DNA of 64,000 nucleotides, taken from NCBI GenBank assembly GCA_003868215.1, contig QWDQ01000059.1:94623-158622 (forward strand), in the 5' to 3' direction. A program made the position numbers and the translations under genes. The stretch's first letter is position 1. Each line of letters opens with the position of its first letter. Source of the stretch: Pseudophaeomoniella oleicola (Eukaryota > Ascomycota > Eurotiomycetes > Phaeomoniellales > Phaeomoniellaceae). The notes below the pieces were generated by a model. The model saw only the letters and a program-made list of their open reading frames with translations. It was not told where the DNA came from and searched no databases. This document shows, one piece after another, positions 44,881 through 56,792 of this stretch.

Positions 44881-45898
44881 GACTTCCAACAATAACTACC
44901 GAATCTCTTCTTTTTGCGACTCGTTCAACTTGAGAATTCTTTCTTCTGTGAGGAATGTAGAGAGACACAATATGATAGAGAGAGAGATTCTGCGGAGACC
45001 AGGAGAAGAAAGAGAAGAAGTCGATTATTTCTGGATCTTAGTAGTGCGCGCATGAGCCAGGTCTCCTCTAGGTCTCCTCTCTCATGTTTTGGAACTTCCA
45101 CTTAAAATTGATTTGTCTGGCGCGTTTTGTGTTGACCGGTGTAGCGGTTGCCAGGGAGAAATGGAAGGGACCGCTAAGGTGGATAATCACCCCTCTCCTC
45201 TCTCTTATCGTCTCCCAATGTAAACATGAGCATCACCGAGTTGATATTTTATGAATAATAATGAAGACACTCCTTGATTATTATCTTCGATGGTGAGAAT
45301 ATTCGCTTCGACTGTGATTTTTGTTCAGGCGAAATATCGTACTGGATAGGATCTCGCAGATCCAATGCACTCGTCGCACATAGGTCGAAGGTCGATGCAT
45401 CGTGTCGATTTAAGCAGCGCTGTGTCGGTGGGGAACATATCAATCAATATTATACAACAATGTAAGGACTGAGAAGTATGGCATGAAGTTTTTCGTAAAT
45501 CACAAAGATATATACTATGTATATTGTTTAAGATATCGTCGTTTGCAGAGGGCATATACGTATTGCGAGGACCGATAAATCGACATCGTACGATCATTTT
45601 CGCCGGATGTAGATGCATGTGTCTGTAGCAGACTGAAGCACCTTTCTTCTTCATACAGATATGTCATATCTTTCATGTGCTTGATCATGTTGCCGGCGAG
45701 CCGGTCTCAGAGACGTTCAAACACCGAAACTCAATTGCACATTCCAGCCATGCTCCAACGGCAGGAGATCAAGACGCAGCGAGGCAGGCACCAGCCATTT
45801 CATTCCAAAGAAACCCAAAAGCACCAAATCCGGGTCACCATACCCCAGGTTTGCCATGTGCAACCGTTTCCAGTAAGCTTGTGCATCCCCCGCATCTT
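44881..45898. other. intergenic region upstream of Cdc4
   Basis: About 1 kb between two minus-strand genes, containing the Cdc4 promoter and leader and the 3' flank of the small LEA-like gene. Small open frames on both strands (for example 45325-45654 minus) show no family resemblance. Confidence 0.5.
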
Positions 45899-46281
45899 CT
45901 ACCTCAGTGGCCCATGTTGGCCTTCCCCAGCATTCTTGACACCCTTGGCGACCCGTGAAGCTCCTCCTTCGACACCTTCTGCGACATCCTTGATCCCATC
46001 ACCAATTGGCTTTCCGACGTTGCCGGTAACACCGCTAACAGTCTCTCCAACGCCTCGACCGGCAGCGCCTACAACGCCGCCAACGGTATTGGTCACGCCG
46101 GAGACAGCGTTTCTGGTAGACGTGAACCGAGGTTAGCCCAGACGCTCCAATAATGGCATATCATGGGTTCTGAGGACAACAAGAATGCTCGAAATATGGC
46201 AAGATGAGAGAGGACTGCTTACCCGAGGGTTGAGGTAACCCATGTCACACCGGCTGATGCGCCGGATTTGTTATTGTTCAT
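45899..46281 (-). CDS. small Gly/Val-rich LEA-like protein
   Basis: Short conserved fungal protein of unknown function, 90 aa. Exons 46281-46223 and 46112-45899 join in phase 2, giving MNNNKSGASAGVTWVTSTLG-NAVSGVTNTV as two adjoining blocks. The intron is 110 nt with GTAAGC and ACCAG ends. The body is built from irregular 10-12 residue units of the type GxxVGxxxGxVxxTVG (GVVGAAGRGVGETVSG, VTGNVGKPIGDGIKD, VAEGVEGGASRVAKG), resembling late-embryogenesis-abundant or desiccation-type proteins. No signal peptide or membrane helix is seen. I recall similar small proteins in Aspergillus genomes. A stress role is inference from composition only. Confidence 0.75.
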
Positions 46282-47253
46282 TTTGGAGTTGCTCAGCTAC
46301 ACTGGATATGCTGATCGTTCAAGAGTCGTTATAACGAAATTCCGTGGTCTTCAGTAGCACTTGCAGATCAGACTGTTCTTACATGAAATTCTCCGGAGCA
46401 AATGCTGGGTCGAGCTATTCTTTTAATGACGGCCATCGTGTAGAACAGATGACATTTGACGTCATATGTACAGGGATCAGGACTGAATGGCGACGTGCTG
46501 AAGGATCAACAACGGCTGACTAGCGAGATAGATCGATTGGACGAGAACCAAACAGCGTCGTCAGCTTTGTGCATTCTCTTGTGAGGCTTGCAACCAGGAT
46601 ATGCAGTCTCATCTCTGCTGGCGGATGCCAGCCGTTATGTCGACTCATGCTCGAAGGTGATCAATGATAGCCCATCTATCATAGCATAGATTTGACCATG
46701 ACAGGCTGGCCTTGCACCACGATAAGAGGCATTCCCTCTCTAAAGGCATGGTTCGTCGATGGTGCCGCATACATCAGGATAGCTGATATATTGATAACGA
46801 CTACAGGTTCATTAGTGAGCATGTTCAATAAATTTCAATTGCCTGTACTCAGTGGCCATACAAGTAGCAATGCGTCTGAAGTACATGTCTCTTTAAGCAT
46901 GATCAAGGTAGACACAAGGATTCTCTGAATAGGAATCATATAATACTTAACACGGTATGTCGGTAACTACATCGAAATAGATCTTCAGTGAAGCCTTAAT
47001 CGTAAGTCTGTCATCGTGGCTCGCGAAATCGTCGCGTCATGATTTTAATTGAGGATGTGGGGATAGTATGGAGATCGCCGCTCGCCCTATGACAAAGAGC
47101 CAAAAGGCCCCAAGGAAAGATCGAGACCATTCATTTGCGACAGACTCTGGTTGTCGCTGGAAGGAATAGTGCTGCGCGTTCTCTAGCTCCTAGGCTCGGA
47201 AGATGGTTATGTTATGAATTCAACCAGATCTGCTTGCATGGGTTTAAGTAACT
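46282..47253. other. divergent spacer between LEA-like and Rad4 genes
   Basis: About 970 bases between head-to-head genes, so both promoters lie here. No gene is supported; the plus-strand frame at 46692-46928 lacks any family signature. Confidence 0.5.
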
Positions 47254-50200
47254 ATGCCCCCTTTCCTTCCACGGAAGCGACTCAATTCGACCCCTCCGGA
47301 TTCACCACGCTCGGGATCGTCTCCTCCGAAAAGACCAAGGACTATTGATGCAGATCCGAAAGAGCGAACTACTCTGCAGGCGAATCGGGAATTCAACCTC
47401 GGTAGCGATGATTCCGACACATCCCTCAGTGACATCGACAGTGACGAATTCGAAGATGTCGCGCATGTGGGAGCTGGGCCAAGTGGCGAGAAGCGACAGG
47501 AAGAGGATGACGACGAAGACATAGACTGGGAGGATGCGGTTCCAGATGAAGAGCCAGCTACTGTTTCAGGGCCAGAGCCGACTGGAGATTTGCAGTTGAA
47601 CCTCAGGCGCAATGCAGATACCGAAGACTATGGGTCACTTACTGCTGTCTTAGGGGCCAAAAAGGGACCCAGCAAGATTGAACGACAAATCAGAATACGC
47701 ACCCATTGCTTGCATGTGCAATTTTTGATGTTTCACAATGCTATTCGGAACAACTGGATTGGCAATGCAGAAGTACAGCAGATCCTGATCCAACAGCTAC
47801 CGCCCGGTATTCAGAGAGAAATCGACCGATGGAGGATCGCAAGCGGTCTGGCAGAGGCTCCAGTGCCTGAGCCTTCGGAAAGTACCCCCTCGAAAAAGGA
47901 TAGAAAGAAGAAGCGCGGGAAGAGGTCTGAGAAACAGGAGCGCAACGAACGCGAATGGGGGGAGCCAAGCCAGCGTTTAGAGAAAGGGAAACCAGACATG
48001 AGCCATGGAGATCCTCTATTCGCACTCCTCAGAGTCCTAGCGGCATATTGGAAGAAGCGCTTTACCATTACAGCTCCTGGCCTACGAAAGCACGGCTACA
48101 GGTCACGCAAAGACCTCCAAGCGCATATCTCTTCCTTCAAAAATGGGAAACATGATCTACGCAAGCACGGAGAAAGGATACAGAACCTAGAGCATTTCAA
48201 AGGGCTTGCAAAGAAGTGCGAGGGATCAAGAGATGTCGGAGCACAGTTATTTACCGCCCTACTTCGTGGGATCGGGATCGAAGCTCGTATGGTGACAAAC
48301 CTGCAACCTCTTGGTTTTGGCTGGACAAAGGCAGAGGAAGCGAATAAAATGGCCCAGAAAGGCGATGCCACTGCCGAAAGAGAGGTATCAGAAAGTGAAA
48401 CAGAAAAGCCGAAGAGGGAAAAGCGATCCTCTGATACCTCCAAGGCTGTCAAAGTACGCATAGGAAAACGGACAGGCCGTGGCCGGGCAGAGAACCCGAT
48501 AGAATTAGACACTGACACTGACGATATTTCGTTGGTAGAGGTTGATGACGACGACGACCATTCTATCATTGATGTTACTCCGAGTGCAAAGACGGCCCCC
48601 CAATATCGAAGATATGATAAGGACTTGCCCTTCCCAACTTACTGGACAGAGGCGGTCTCACCCATCACGCACAAGCCGATCCCTTGCTCACCCTTTATCG
48701 GCGCTAATGCAGTTGCTACTAACGACGAACTACTTGCTGCCTTTGAACCTCGAGGAGGGAAAGCGGAGAAGGCCAAGCAAGTCATCGCTTACGTGATAGC
48801 CTTCTCACCAGATGGTTCTGCCAAAGATGTGACAACGAGATACCTGAAGAAGCACATGTGGCCTGGCAAGACCAAAGGCTACAGAATGCCGATAGAAAAA
48901 GTGCCTATCTACAACAGAAAGGGCAAAGTCAGGAGATATGAAGAATACGACTGGTTCAAGACCATCATGAGCGGCTACACACGAAGAGACAATCAGAGAA
49001 TGCCTGTTGATGAACTAGAAGACTCTACGGACCTTGTCCCACAACAACCGGAAAGAAAGAAGGCCGAACAGGAAGGGGATACCCTACAGTCGTTAAGGGC
49101 GTCTGCTGATTTTGCGCTTGAGCGATTCTTGCGGCGAGAAGAGGCTCTGAAGCCAGGCTCCAAACCAATTCGTACGTTCAAAACCGGCAAGGGTGACAGT
49201 GCCAAGGAAGAGAATGTCTATTTGCGAAAGGACGTGGTCAAGTGTCTTTCAGCGGAGTCATGGCACAAAGAGGGTCGACGTCCCAAAATGGGTGAGACGC
49301 CTCTAAAGCTCGTACCAATTCGTGCTGTGACTTTGACGAGGAAACGTGAAGCTGAGGAACAAGAACGTCTCACTGGAGAAAAGCCTACGCAAGGATTGTA
49401 CTCTTATGAACAGACCGAATGGATTGTTCCTCCACCGATCAAGGATGGCATAATTCCCAAAAATGCTTATGGCAACATTGACTGCTTCGTTCCCTCCATG
49501 ATTCCAAAGGGAGGAGTTCACATTCCTCTTAGAGGAACGGTGCGAATCTGCAAGAAGCTGGAGATTGATTACGCAGAAGCAGTGACCGGCTTTGAATTTG
49601 GTAATAAGATGGCGGTACCTGTCATCACGGGTGTGATAGTGGCGAAAGAAAACGAACATGCTGTCATCGATGCCTGGGAGCAATACGAAGCACAGCAACG
49701 AGTTAAGGAAGAAGCCAAACAGCAGAAAGGTATTCTTGCTATGTGGCGGAAAATGATAATGGGCTTGCGAATTCGTGAAAGGATGCAGGATGAATATGGC
49801 GATGTGCTAGTGAATACAAATCAACCACAACATATTGACCTCACTCGTGACAAAGCAGATACACATGACGTGATGCACGATAACGATGCTGGCAGTGTAG
49901 GAGGTGGCGGTTTTCTCATGTCTGACGAGGAAGAGAACTCGGAACAAGTCGAACTTCAGGTGGAGCACAATGACGAGTTTGCAGTGCGACGGCGCATCGG
50001 GCTCTCATCTTCGTATCCCACGCCTGGGTCAGCAACATCTAACAGGGAATCATCACAAAACGGAGGAAGGTCAACTGCTTCTACACCGCTCTCAGACCTG
50101 GAGTCTGCAATCGACACTGAAGTTGAAGACAACGAACCTTCACCCACTCCTCCAAAGCAAATTAAACCGAAGACAGCACCCCCAAGCAAGAAACGAGCAA

Positions 50201-50622
50201 CTCGCCAGACCTCCAAAAGACAACGACCCTCCCTCAAAACCACCGACTCCGACGATTCCGACCAAGAACTCCCCAACCATCCCTCCACCAAACCCGAAGA
50301 CTACGACTCAGACTCCTCCTCTTCTGCCATCGAACAATACAAGCCTCGACCAACCCGTACCCGCGGCCGTCCCCGTAAACAAGACCAACAGCCGCAACAA
50401 CAACAAAACGCCTCGACCACAAAACCCGGCGCCGCACGACGGCCCAGGACACCTCCTCTTCCGCGCGCTAGAGCAAAGCGCCGCGGCGTCGGGAAGACAG
50501 ACGATGCTGAAGCCCGGGAGCAGATCGATGACGAGGAGGAAGAGGAGGAAGAGGAGGAAGGGGAGGATGGGGAGGAGAGGGATGAGGAGGAGACGGAACC
50601 TACGATAAGTCCGTATTTTTGA
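47254..50622 (+). CDS. rad4: DNA damage recognition protein Rad4/XPC
   Basis: Damage sensor that starts global-genome nucleotide excision repair by flipping out distorted base pairs, acting with Rad23. The gene is a single exon of 1122 aa from ATG 47254. The N terminus has a basic patch (PPKRPRTID) and acidic stretches. A transglutaminase-homology domain spans about 150-370, with HVQFLMFHNAIRNNW, DPLFALLRVLAAYWKKRF and GAQLFTALLRGIGIEARMVTN (read as short blocks), and it has a long charged insertion. Three beta-hairpin domains lie at about 620-830, including NVYLRKDVVKCLSAESWHKEGR, TEWIVPPPIKDGIIPKN and GNIDCFVPSMIPKGGVHIP. A long disordered C terminus has RKKR and KRRGVGK basic patches and a poly-Glu tract before PTISPYF. 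The terminal PYF-type end resembles a PCNA-binding-like tail, but this is speculative. The identification is strong. Confidence 0.93.
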   Translation: MPPFLPRKRLNSTPPDSPRSGSSPPKRPRTIDADPKERTTLQANREFNLGSDDSDTSLSDIDSDEFEDVAHVGAGPSGEKRQEEDDDEDIDWEDAVPDEEPATVSGPEPTGDLQLNLRRNADTEDYGSLTAVLGAKKGPSKIERQIRIRTHCLHVQFLMFHNAIRNNWIGNAEVQQILIQQLPPGIQREIDRWRIASGLAEAPVPEPSESTPSKKDRKKKRGKRSEKQERNEREWGEPSQRLEKGKPDMSHGDPLFALLRVLAAYWKKRFTITAPGLRKHGYRSRKDLQAHISSFKNGKHDLRKHGERIQNLEHFKGLAKKCEGSRDVGAQLFTALLRGIGIEARMVTNLQPLGFGWTKAEEANKMAQKGDATAEREVSESETEKPKREKRSSDTSKAVKVRIGKRTGRGRAENPIELDTDTDDISLVEVDDDDDHSIIDVTPSAKTAPQYRRYDKDLPFPTYWTEAVSPITHKPIPCSPFIGANAVATNDELLAAFEPRGGKAEKAKQVIAYVIAFSPDGSAKDVTTRYLKKHMWPGKTKGYRMPIEKVPIYNRKGKVRRYEEYDWFKTIMSGYTRRDNQRMPVDELEDSTDLVPQQPERKKAEQEGDTLQSLRASADFALERFLRREEALKPGSKPIRTFKTGKGDSAKEENVYLRKDVVKCLSAESWHKEGRRPKMGETPLKLVPIRAVTLTRKREAEEQERLTGEKPTQGLYSYEQTEWIVPPPIKDGIIPKNAYGNIDCFVPSMIPKGGVHIPLRGTVRICKKLEIDYAEAVTGFEFGNKMAVPVITGVIVAKENEHAVIDAWEQYEAQQRVKEEAKQQKGILAMWRKMIMGLRIRERMQDEYGDVLVNTNQPQHIDLTRDKADTHDVMHDNDAGSVGGGGFLMSDEEENSEQVELQVEHNDEFAVRRRIGLSSSYPTPGSATSNRESSQNGGRSTASTPLSDLESAIDTEVEDNEPSPTPPKQIKPKTAPPSKKRATRQTSKRQRPSLKTTDSDDSDQELPNHPSTKPEDYDSDSSSSAIEQYKPRPTRTRGRPRKQDQQPQQQQNASTTKPGAARRPRTPPLPRARAKRRGVGKTDDAEAREQIDDEEEEEEEEEGEDGEERDEEETEPTISPYF

Positions 50623-51107
50623 TCGGATCGGATTATATCTTAGGTCTATCGTGCTGCGAGAGAACGGAGGGGTATCTTTGCCTTTTTAGCATAGGCGTTT
50701 ATTAATGTACAAAGTAGACTCTTATCACTTGGGAAGATGCCTAGGTAGGAAGGATTGGGAGAAACGGAATGGGGTTTGGTATGGCTGTTTGGTTTGTTGG
50801 GATGGGATGGGATGGGATGGGATAGGTAAGGTGCACACATATCCTTCGGGAGAACGGAGAAGGGACATTTCAATTATTAGATTTGTATCCCCCAAGAGTA
50901 TACGAGGCACTGTAGTCAGGATGGCGTTTTGTTAACGGGGGCATTCTTCTCTTTTTAGATGTACTAAATGAATGTATACGTCTATATATGTCTCTTATGT
51001 ATTCAATCGACATCTTCAGTCCCCTTCAACATTCATATGCATCATTTCAATAACCACAAAGGATGATCAGCTCGCGCCCTTTTTTTCCCTCCACGACGTC
51101 GACCTTT
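50623..51107. other. convergent 3' region with GGGAT repeat
   Basis: About 485 bases between Rad4 and the sulfonate dioxygenase gene, which converge. A GGGAT pentamer repeat lies at 50798-50824. No gene is supported. Confidence 0.5.
50798..50824 (+). repeat. (GGGAT)n pentamer repeat
   Basis: Five consecutive GGGAT units in the convergent 3' spacer. Guanine triplets at this spacing could in principle form a four-stranded structure in DNA or RNA, but this was not tested. Confidence 0.8.
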
Positions 51108-52499
51108 TTAGGCGTCTTCCTTCTCCTCTTCGTCAAAAATCTCGGTCGGTCGCTCGGCTTGCGGTGTGATGCGCGCGATGTGTCTTCTCTGGCCGTCGTC
51201 CCAGTCCATGAGGGCGGAATGGGCTGTAACGCGGTTCTGAAAGTGGAGGGTAATGGTAAGTATATGTATAGCATAGGAGGGAAAGGGGGAGGAGATAAGA
51301 GTGGAATGAACAGGATAGGAACTTACGTCCCAGACGACGACGGTTCCGGGAGCCCATTTGACTCTAGCCTGCAAATCGGCGCTGTACGCGATGTGATCGT
51401 ACAAGAACTTGAGCAAGTAGTCGCTCTCTTCTTTCTTGTAGCCGATGATGTACCGCGTGAACTGCGGGTTGACGAACAGCGCCTTCTCGCCGGTCGCCGG
51501 GTGGGTGCGCACGACGGGGTGGATGGAAGAGACGGGTTCTCGACGGACGAGGCCGCCACGGGTAGTGGCGGCGTTGGCTTGGTCGACGGCGGTGTGTACG
51601 GCTTTCAGGCCATGAAGGCGTTCGCGGAAGGCGGGGGAGAGGCGGCGGTAGGCGGCGGCGGCGTTGACGAAGAGGGTGTCGCCACCTGTGGAGGGGATAT
51701 CGAGGGCGTAGAGGAAGGTTGTGCCGGGGGGTTGTTGTTCGTAGGTTACATCAGACTGTTAGAAGCATAGTGTTAGCGGACATTCCGTGTACAGCTCACG
51801 TTTATTAGAGGGTCTTTGGATGATACATACGTGCCAAGCCACACTGTTGGTACGGTTCGTAAAGAAATCACGAGCGTTGGTGTCCTCGGCGGCTCGGTGG
51901 ACTACATGTACCTCAGGATAACCCTTGGGCGCACCGGAGGTAGGGTGAATGTGGTGGCGGCCAAAATAGCTAACGAAGTCTAGGGATTGCTTGATAGGAA
52001 GTTTGGCGAACTCCTGGTCACGGAAAGCCACGACCTTCTTTTGAGCCACCAGCAGCGCAAGTTGGTCTTTACCGGCATCGCTGAGCTCGTGGAGTTGGAT
52101 GCCAGTCACCTCGGCACCGATGGTAGCTGTGAGGTCTGTGATTTTGGTGCCTTCCTTGAGGAGATCTTTGAAGGAAGGGTCCGCATCCTTGCCATGTTCG
52201 TAATGCTTGAAAGGTTGAAGAGGTGGATATCTAGGACCAGTCGAGTCAGATTTATACCCAGTAGAGCTCTAGGGATCTCGGCGGAAAGGTTCAGCTTACG
52301 TCTTGTCTTCCCATACGGGCAAGTAATGGGGAAACGCGGCTGGCTTGTGCTTTTCTGTGCCCTCGACTTCTGTCTCTTTGGACCAGGCCTCCTTGCCTAT
52401 CGGAGAAGAGTCCTTATAACCATTGTAGTCCCGAGGTACCAAAACCCTCTCTGGGAGTGCTGATGCAAAGGACGTAGGAAGAGCAACTGCGTTAGCCAT
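51108..52499 (-). CDS. TauD/TfdA-type alpha-ketoglutarate-dependent sulfonate dioxygenase
   Basis: Non-haem iron dioxygenase that in relatives (yeast Jlp1, bacterial TauD) releases sulfite from taurine or other sulfonates for use as a sulfur source. Minus-strand exons 52499-52300, 52230-51831, 51755-51327 and 51236-51108 close to 385 aa. The substrate domain starts with the fungal ITDLTATIGAEVTGIQLHELSD block, then VVAFRDQEF. Iron ligands are H200 and D202 in AWHSDVTYE, formed across the second intron, and H349 in NRVTAHSALMDW. The following RRHIARITP supplies the co-substrate Arg. A weak feature is the YPEVHVVHRAAEDTNARDF stretch used by fungal members. Sulfur-limitation control is expected for the family but no operator was identified. 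The substrate could also be a herbicide-like or aryl acid. Confidence 0.92.
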
Positions 52500-54072
52500 G
52501 ACGGAGTCTCAGATGAAAGGGAAATGGGTGGGGTATGAAGAAGATATGGAATTTGAGATGCGGGTAATGGCTACAAGAGTGAGGGACCATAGGCTCTTAT
52601 ATACGCCATCCGATACCCCTATCGCATCGTCCTCGGACGCTTGACTGTACCCCTCCCGTGCACTTTGCGATTCCTTACCATGGCGTAGTAATAACTCCAT
52701 CGATATCGTACGGCTGACCTAGTTGGTTCAACGAAGGAATCTCGAGAAGAGCGGAAACCTTCATGACTTCCTATCCAAGTAAAGTGTTCCTTGACAAGGA
52801 TGTGCTTGCGTATGAGACGAGTTGCCGATGAAATTGCGTGATCGCTTGAGTATGAGACAATTGGCATGTCGATTGTTCAACATCGGAACCGCGCCAACTT
52901 TTATCCGAGAATCTATGTCAATGCTATAGAACTCGATTTGAGACAAGAAGATTTCGTCTCTTTTACCGGCCAAGTCTCCTGCAGAGGGTTACTGGTGTAA
53001 TACAGCGCTATGGCAGCACCTGCTTTCTGTTTGACCTGCTTTTTGTTGCTTGCCCTCGGAACGACGTCCTCGGTCGGAGATGATAGAACCTTGGATTGGC
53101 CGAAGCGATATAGTAGGGCTGATGCTACCCTATCTCACTTGTGTATAACGCTTATCACCCGGCCTGTTTGCCAAAGCTAGAAGTGAGTTAGGTTAGATAT
53201 GGTCTTGCAGCTCTAAAGAGAGTCAATTACTCTGCAATGTTAGACATATTCGTCCATACTCTGTATTTTGATGCCCACTCATGTCTATCACATGCGAAGA
53301 AGCAGTCAGAGAGGTCGCAATAGACCCATAAATTATGAAATTGTCCTGATAGGTCACCATTGACAGGTCTTCCACCTGGGGTATCGATATAGCTAATCAG
53401 GAGCACATCCGTAGTAGGAAGATGCTGCAACATGCAAATCCGCTGTCATGGTATTCAAATTTGTGTTCAAAGAACGTTGGTGTCTCATCTGAGCGCGATG
53501 ATCTGACTTCCAAAGCGGTAGGTTCAGACATTAGTGCAGGTGGAACGTAAGTCTGAAATTAAATGACAAGGCGAGAGTTGAGTATGCGAACGAAATGGCA
53601 GGTCGTGGAGGAGTCAGTAATTCAAGATCTGAAGCACCGACACGCAGAAACAGATTCCTTCAGGACACTTAGCTAAACATTGCCAGCTGAATATCTATTG
53701 AAGACTCTAGGGTCTCTAGTTTTAGGAATAACAAACAATAAGCGTTGAGATGAGATTCAAAGTGTGCCATAGCTCACCAGGAGATTCGATAATTAGTTCA
53801 ATAACGGTGCGAGATCAGATAAAGACCCTGGAAAATACTATACGCGGGCCGAGATTTGGTCCGACATTTTGATCTTAACTACCGCGTCGAAGTTCATCCT
53901 GAAACTGAAACATCTCCACGCCCATCGACTCTGTCAACTCAACCATGGTCCGTGTAACATGATATCAGGCTGCCTTTCACTGCTGGCTTTTTGATATCCA
54001 GAATATACCAAAGCTGTTGCATCACCCTGAAAGTCGACCAATATTATCAGCAGTCATTCGAACTCCATAAAC
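52500..54072. other. 1.57-kb divergent spacer
   Basis: Promoters of the dioxygenase (minus) and of the Cys-rich gene (plus) must lie here. No gene is supported; minus-strand frames at 52509-52973 and 53227-53433 are short and lack signatures. Confidence 0.45.
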
Positions 54073-54929
54073 ATGATCGATCCACGCTCAACACATGCAA
54101 GGAACCACAACGAAGAAGCCATGGATCTCAGTCCCGTTTCGAGGAAACGAAGACGGGTTGATGCCGATGAGGACGATGATATCATATTACAACAAACCTT
54201 CAGGTATGTAAAACCATATGATCAACTCCATCTAGATCACACCGATCTTTCTAACATCCGGGTCATAGGCTCTTCCAAGATCGCTACTCGTCGATACCCC
54301 CAGCCACCACTTCCACTACATCTCCTCAACCAACACCGCTCCTGATCAAACTCGCCTCACTCTCCTCAAACCACTCGCCGATGAACCAAATTCACCTCAA
54401 AAAGCGCCGACACACCCACCACCCTCCGCCAACGACGACACACGCCACTCCAACCTCTCCCTCAACTACGACGACACCCTCAACGCTCTCCTCTCTCCTC
54501 CTCCGCCCCTGCCACATCTGCCACCGCCGCCCAACAACTCGCGCTCTTATCTCTGCCTATACAGACTGCACCCTCTGCTCTCGTCGTTGTTGCTACGTCT
54601 GTCTGCGAGAATGCCAGAGTCTCACCTGCGGCCTAAACAACCCGGCAGAACAAGAAGACACGGAGCTGCTGGAACCAGTATACGGGTATGATGCCGAGAA
54701 AATGCTGCGAGATCAGGGTATCCATGCCGTCGGCAGAGGGAGACCGGTCTGTAGTAGCTGTGCTGTTGAGGGTGTGATCAGCACTGGCCTAGGTGCTGGT
54801 AGGGCTATCGTCAGGTGCCTAGAATGCTTTGACAGGGAGACGGAGCGAGGAACGGAAACGCAGAAAAGAGATGAGCACAATGCTCACCCTGTAGGCAGAC
54901 AGAGAGTGGAAGTGAATTGGTTCACCTAG
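54073..54929 (+). CDS. Cys-rich putative zinc-binding protein, function unknown
   Basis: Predicted 263-aa protein. Exons 54073-54203 and 54269-54929 join in phase 2 to give TF-RLFQDRYSS; the 65-nt intron has GTATGT and CATAG ends and a CTAAC branch point. The N terminus contains VSRKRRRVDADEDDD, a candidate nuclear localisation signal, followed by a Thr/Pro/His-rich linker. The C-terminal half holds a dense Cys array: CHICHRRPTT, then TDCTLCSRRCCYVCLRECQ and later PVCSSC and VRCLECF. The spacing looks like paired zinc-binding knuckles resembling a RING or PHD cousin, but does not fit either pattern exactly. No catalytic motif is seen. A start at ATG 54121 is possible and would shorten the protein by 16 residues. 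A regulator or ubiquitin-related role would be a guess. Confidence 0.7.
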
Positions 54930-56792
54930 TGTTCTTTCGATGCTTCAACGTTGGACTAAACTTCTATTATTTTTCCATGCATCGCCGAATTTGCATTCTC
55001 ACCCAGACAACAACAACACTTACGATTCAACGCTCCTAATGGTATCAACATCAGCATCAGCATCGCATTAATGAACAGTGTCCTATCTATCTAGCCACAA
55101 ATTCTTACTTTAACTTTTCATACCATACACTGAAGTACGACATATACCCAAGGTGACCTCTTTAAATTGTTACACTATTTTACAAGGTCCTTACCCTCGT
55201 TAATTACATCTTCCAATCTACCCACATGTGCTATCTTGTGTTGCTGGACCGTGCTGCGTCCCGGTGTTATCCTTTTTGATCTGACATCCTACAAAACATG
55301 CCACGAAATCAGCATAGTATCAGAAGCGCCGGGCAATGCCGATGAACAATGTACCTAAGTCAATTCCGTTGATTACCTTAGTCATCATAGACTGACCAGA
55401 ATACTACGGTATGACTTGGAGAGCGGATCATCGTGGGACATAAGTTAATAGTAATTAAGCGACACCCAAAACGATCTGAGGGAACTCGGGAGAAAACAAA
55501 AAGGGCCTTTCCCCAAGCGCTGGGCATGGAAATTGGGTTGTTGGACGGATATAACATCCTATGTGCCTAGGTACATAGAGGATACAAATCATTCCCTCAG
55601 TAGGTCTCATGGGATTGATCTTGGGGATTATTAGAATACATCCATAAATATTAGATACCGTAAAGGGAGTTGATACAGTGTAATATAAAGAGCTGTACCT
55701 ACCTTAGTTATTTACTCTGTACCTCTGGAATAATTACTATGGTAAACTGAGTAACTAGAAGTTTGACGAGAACTTCAACTTTGGGGTAGCATTAGCCTAT
55801 TCGGGGATATCCTGAGCATGAAACGTTCGGTAAACATAGCCGACAAGGTTTCGCCCATCCTGTAATAGTAGTAAGTTTGTGGGGGAGTGTTATCTAGGAG
55901 CTACCGTAGTAGGTAATAGGTGTACCGTAGTAATAGGTAGTCCTTGCTTGCGACAAGGAATGATAAGCCTCATTTTGGGCTATGTCGTAGGATCGACGTA
56001 AAATTCGATGTTATTGAAATGTTGGGAAACAGGGGGAGTTCTTTCTTGCGCATCCTGCTCTCTGCTCGGTTGTGATCTCCTACTGGTCTTATGCCAATCC
56101 AACATCCAGCATGCCTACAGCATGGCCAGGTCCCAGGCCTACCATACGTATGTAGTACATGATACTAACATGGGTGAATCTTGCATCCAGAAGTTTCGGA
56201 CCTTGATATCCAATCACTGTTCTGGCCACTAGATGACCACGCAAAGCTAGGTATGTTCCGTAGTAAGCCGATGATCTAGGCCATCGTGAAGAATTGGCAT
56301 ACCTCCGTCCTTGATCTCGCGTTGTCGTATCGCCGCTGTAATTACTGTGCATGATCCAATTTGGTTCAATCCTTCTCTCGTGGTCCCTCTTTTTTGCACT
56401 TTGACACAAATGTGACGTCGACCCTGACCATCATTTGCATCAATGCGCCAAGGGATCCCTCGCACTGAATGATCCAAAGCCCAGAACAAGTATCGTGGCG
56501 TCAAAAATTCGGAACTGTGCAACAATTGCTGAGCGTGATATCGGCGCCCAGTCATGTGTTCACGATGTCACGAGTGCCTGTCTGCCGTCCATGCTTACAA
56601 GGAACATAAGTCCGGGCATCCGCATTCAGGCACATTCTATGCAATATTGACCCAGAAAGCCCTTCTCCATTGACGTATTGTTGTTCTGAATGATATTATC
56701 ATTGTTGTCCCTTGATCTAGCCTCAGGGCACTCATACCAAACAATCCAAGCATTTCTCTACTCAACGCGGAAACACAAGAGAAAAGGCAGAA
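54930..56792. other. 1.86-kb gene-free spacer rich in GTAGGTA-like motifs
   Basis: No gene is supported. The stretch 55540-55960 is AT-rich and repetitive, with many copies of short TAGGTA, CCTAGGTA, ACCGTAGTA and GTAATAGG words. Frames at 56008-56232 (plus) and 56089-56555 (minus) have no family match. The promoter of the SDR gene lies at the right end. Confidence 0.45.

Noticed and set aside
45675-46136. 153-residue plus-strand frame over the small LEA-like gene
   Set aside because: It is antisense to a better-supported spliced gene whose junction restores a continuous repeat pattern.
56365-56385. GGTTCAATCC word resembling a tRNA B-box
   Set aside because: The flanking bases do not pair as a T-stem and no matching 5' half is present.
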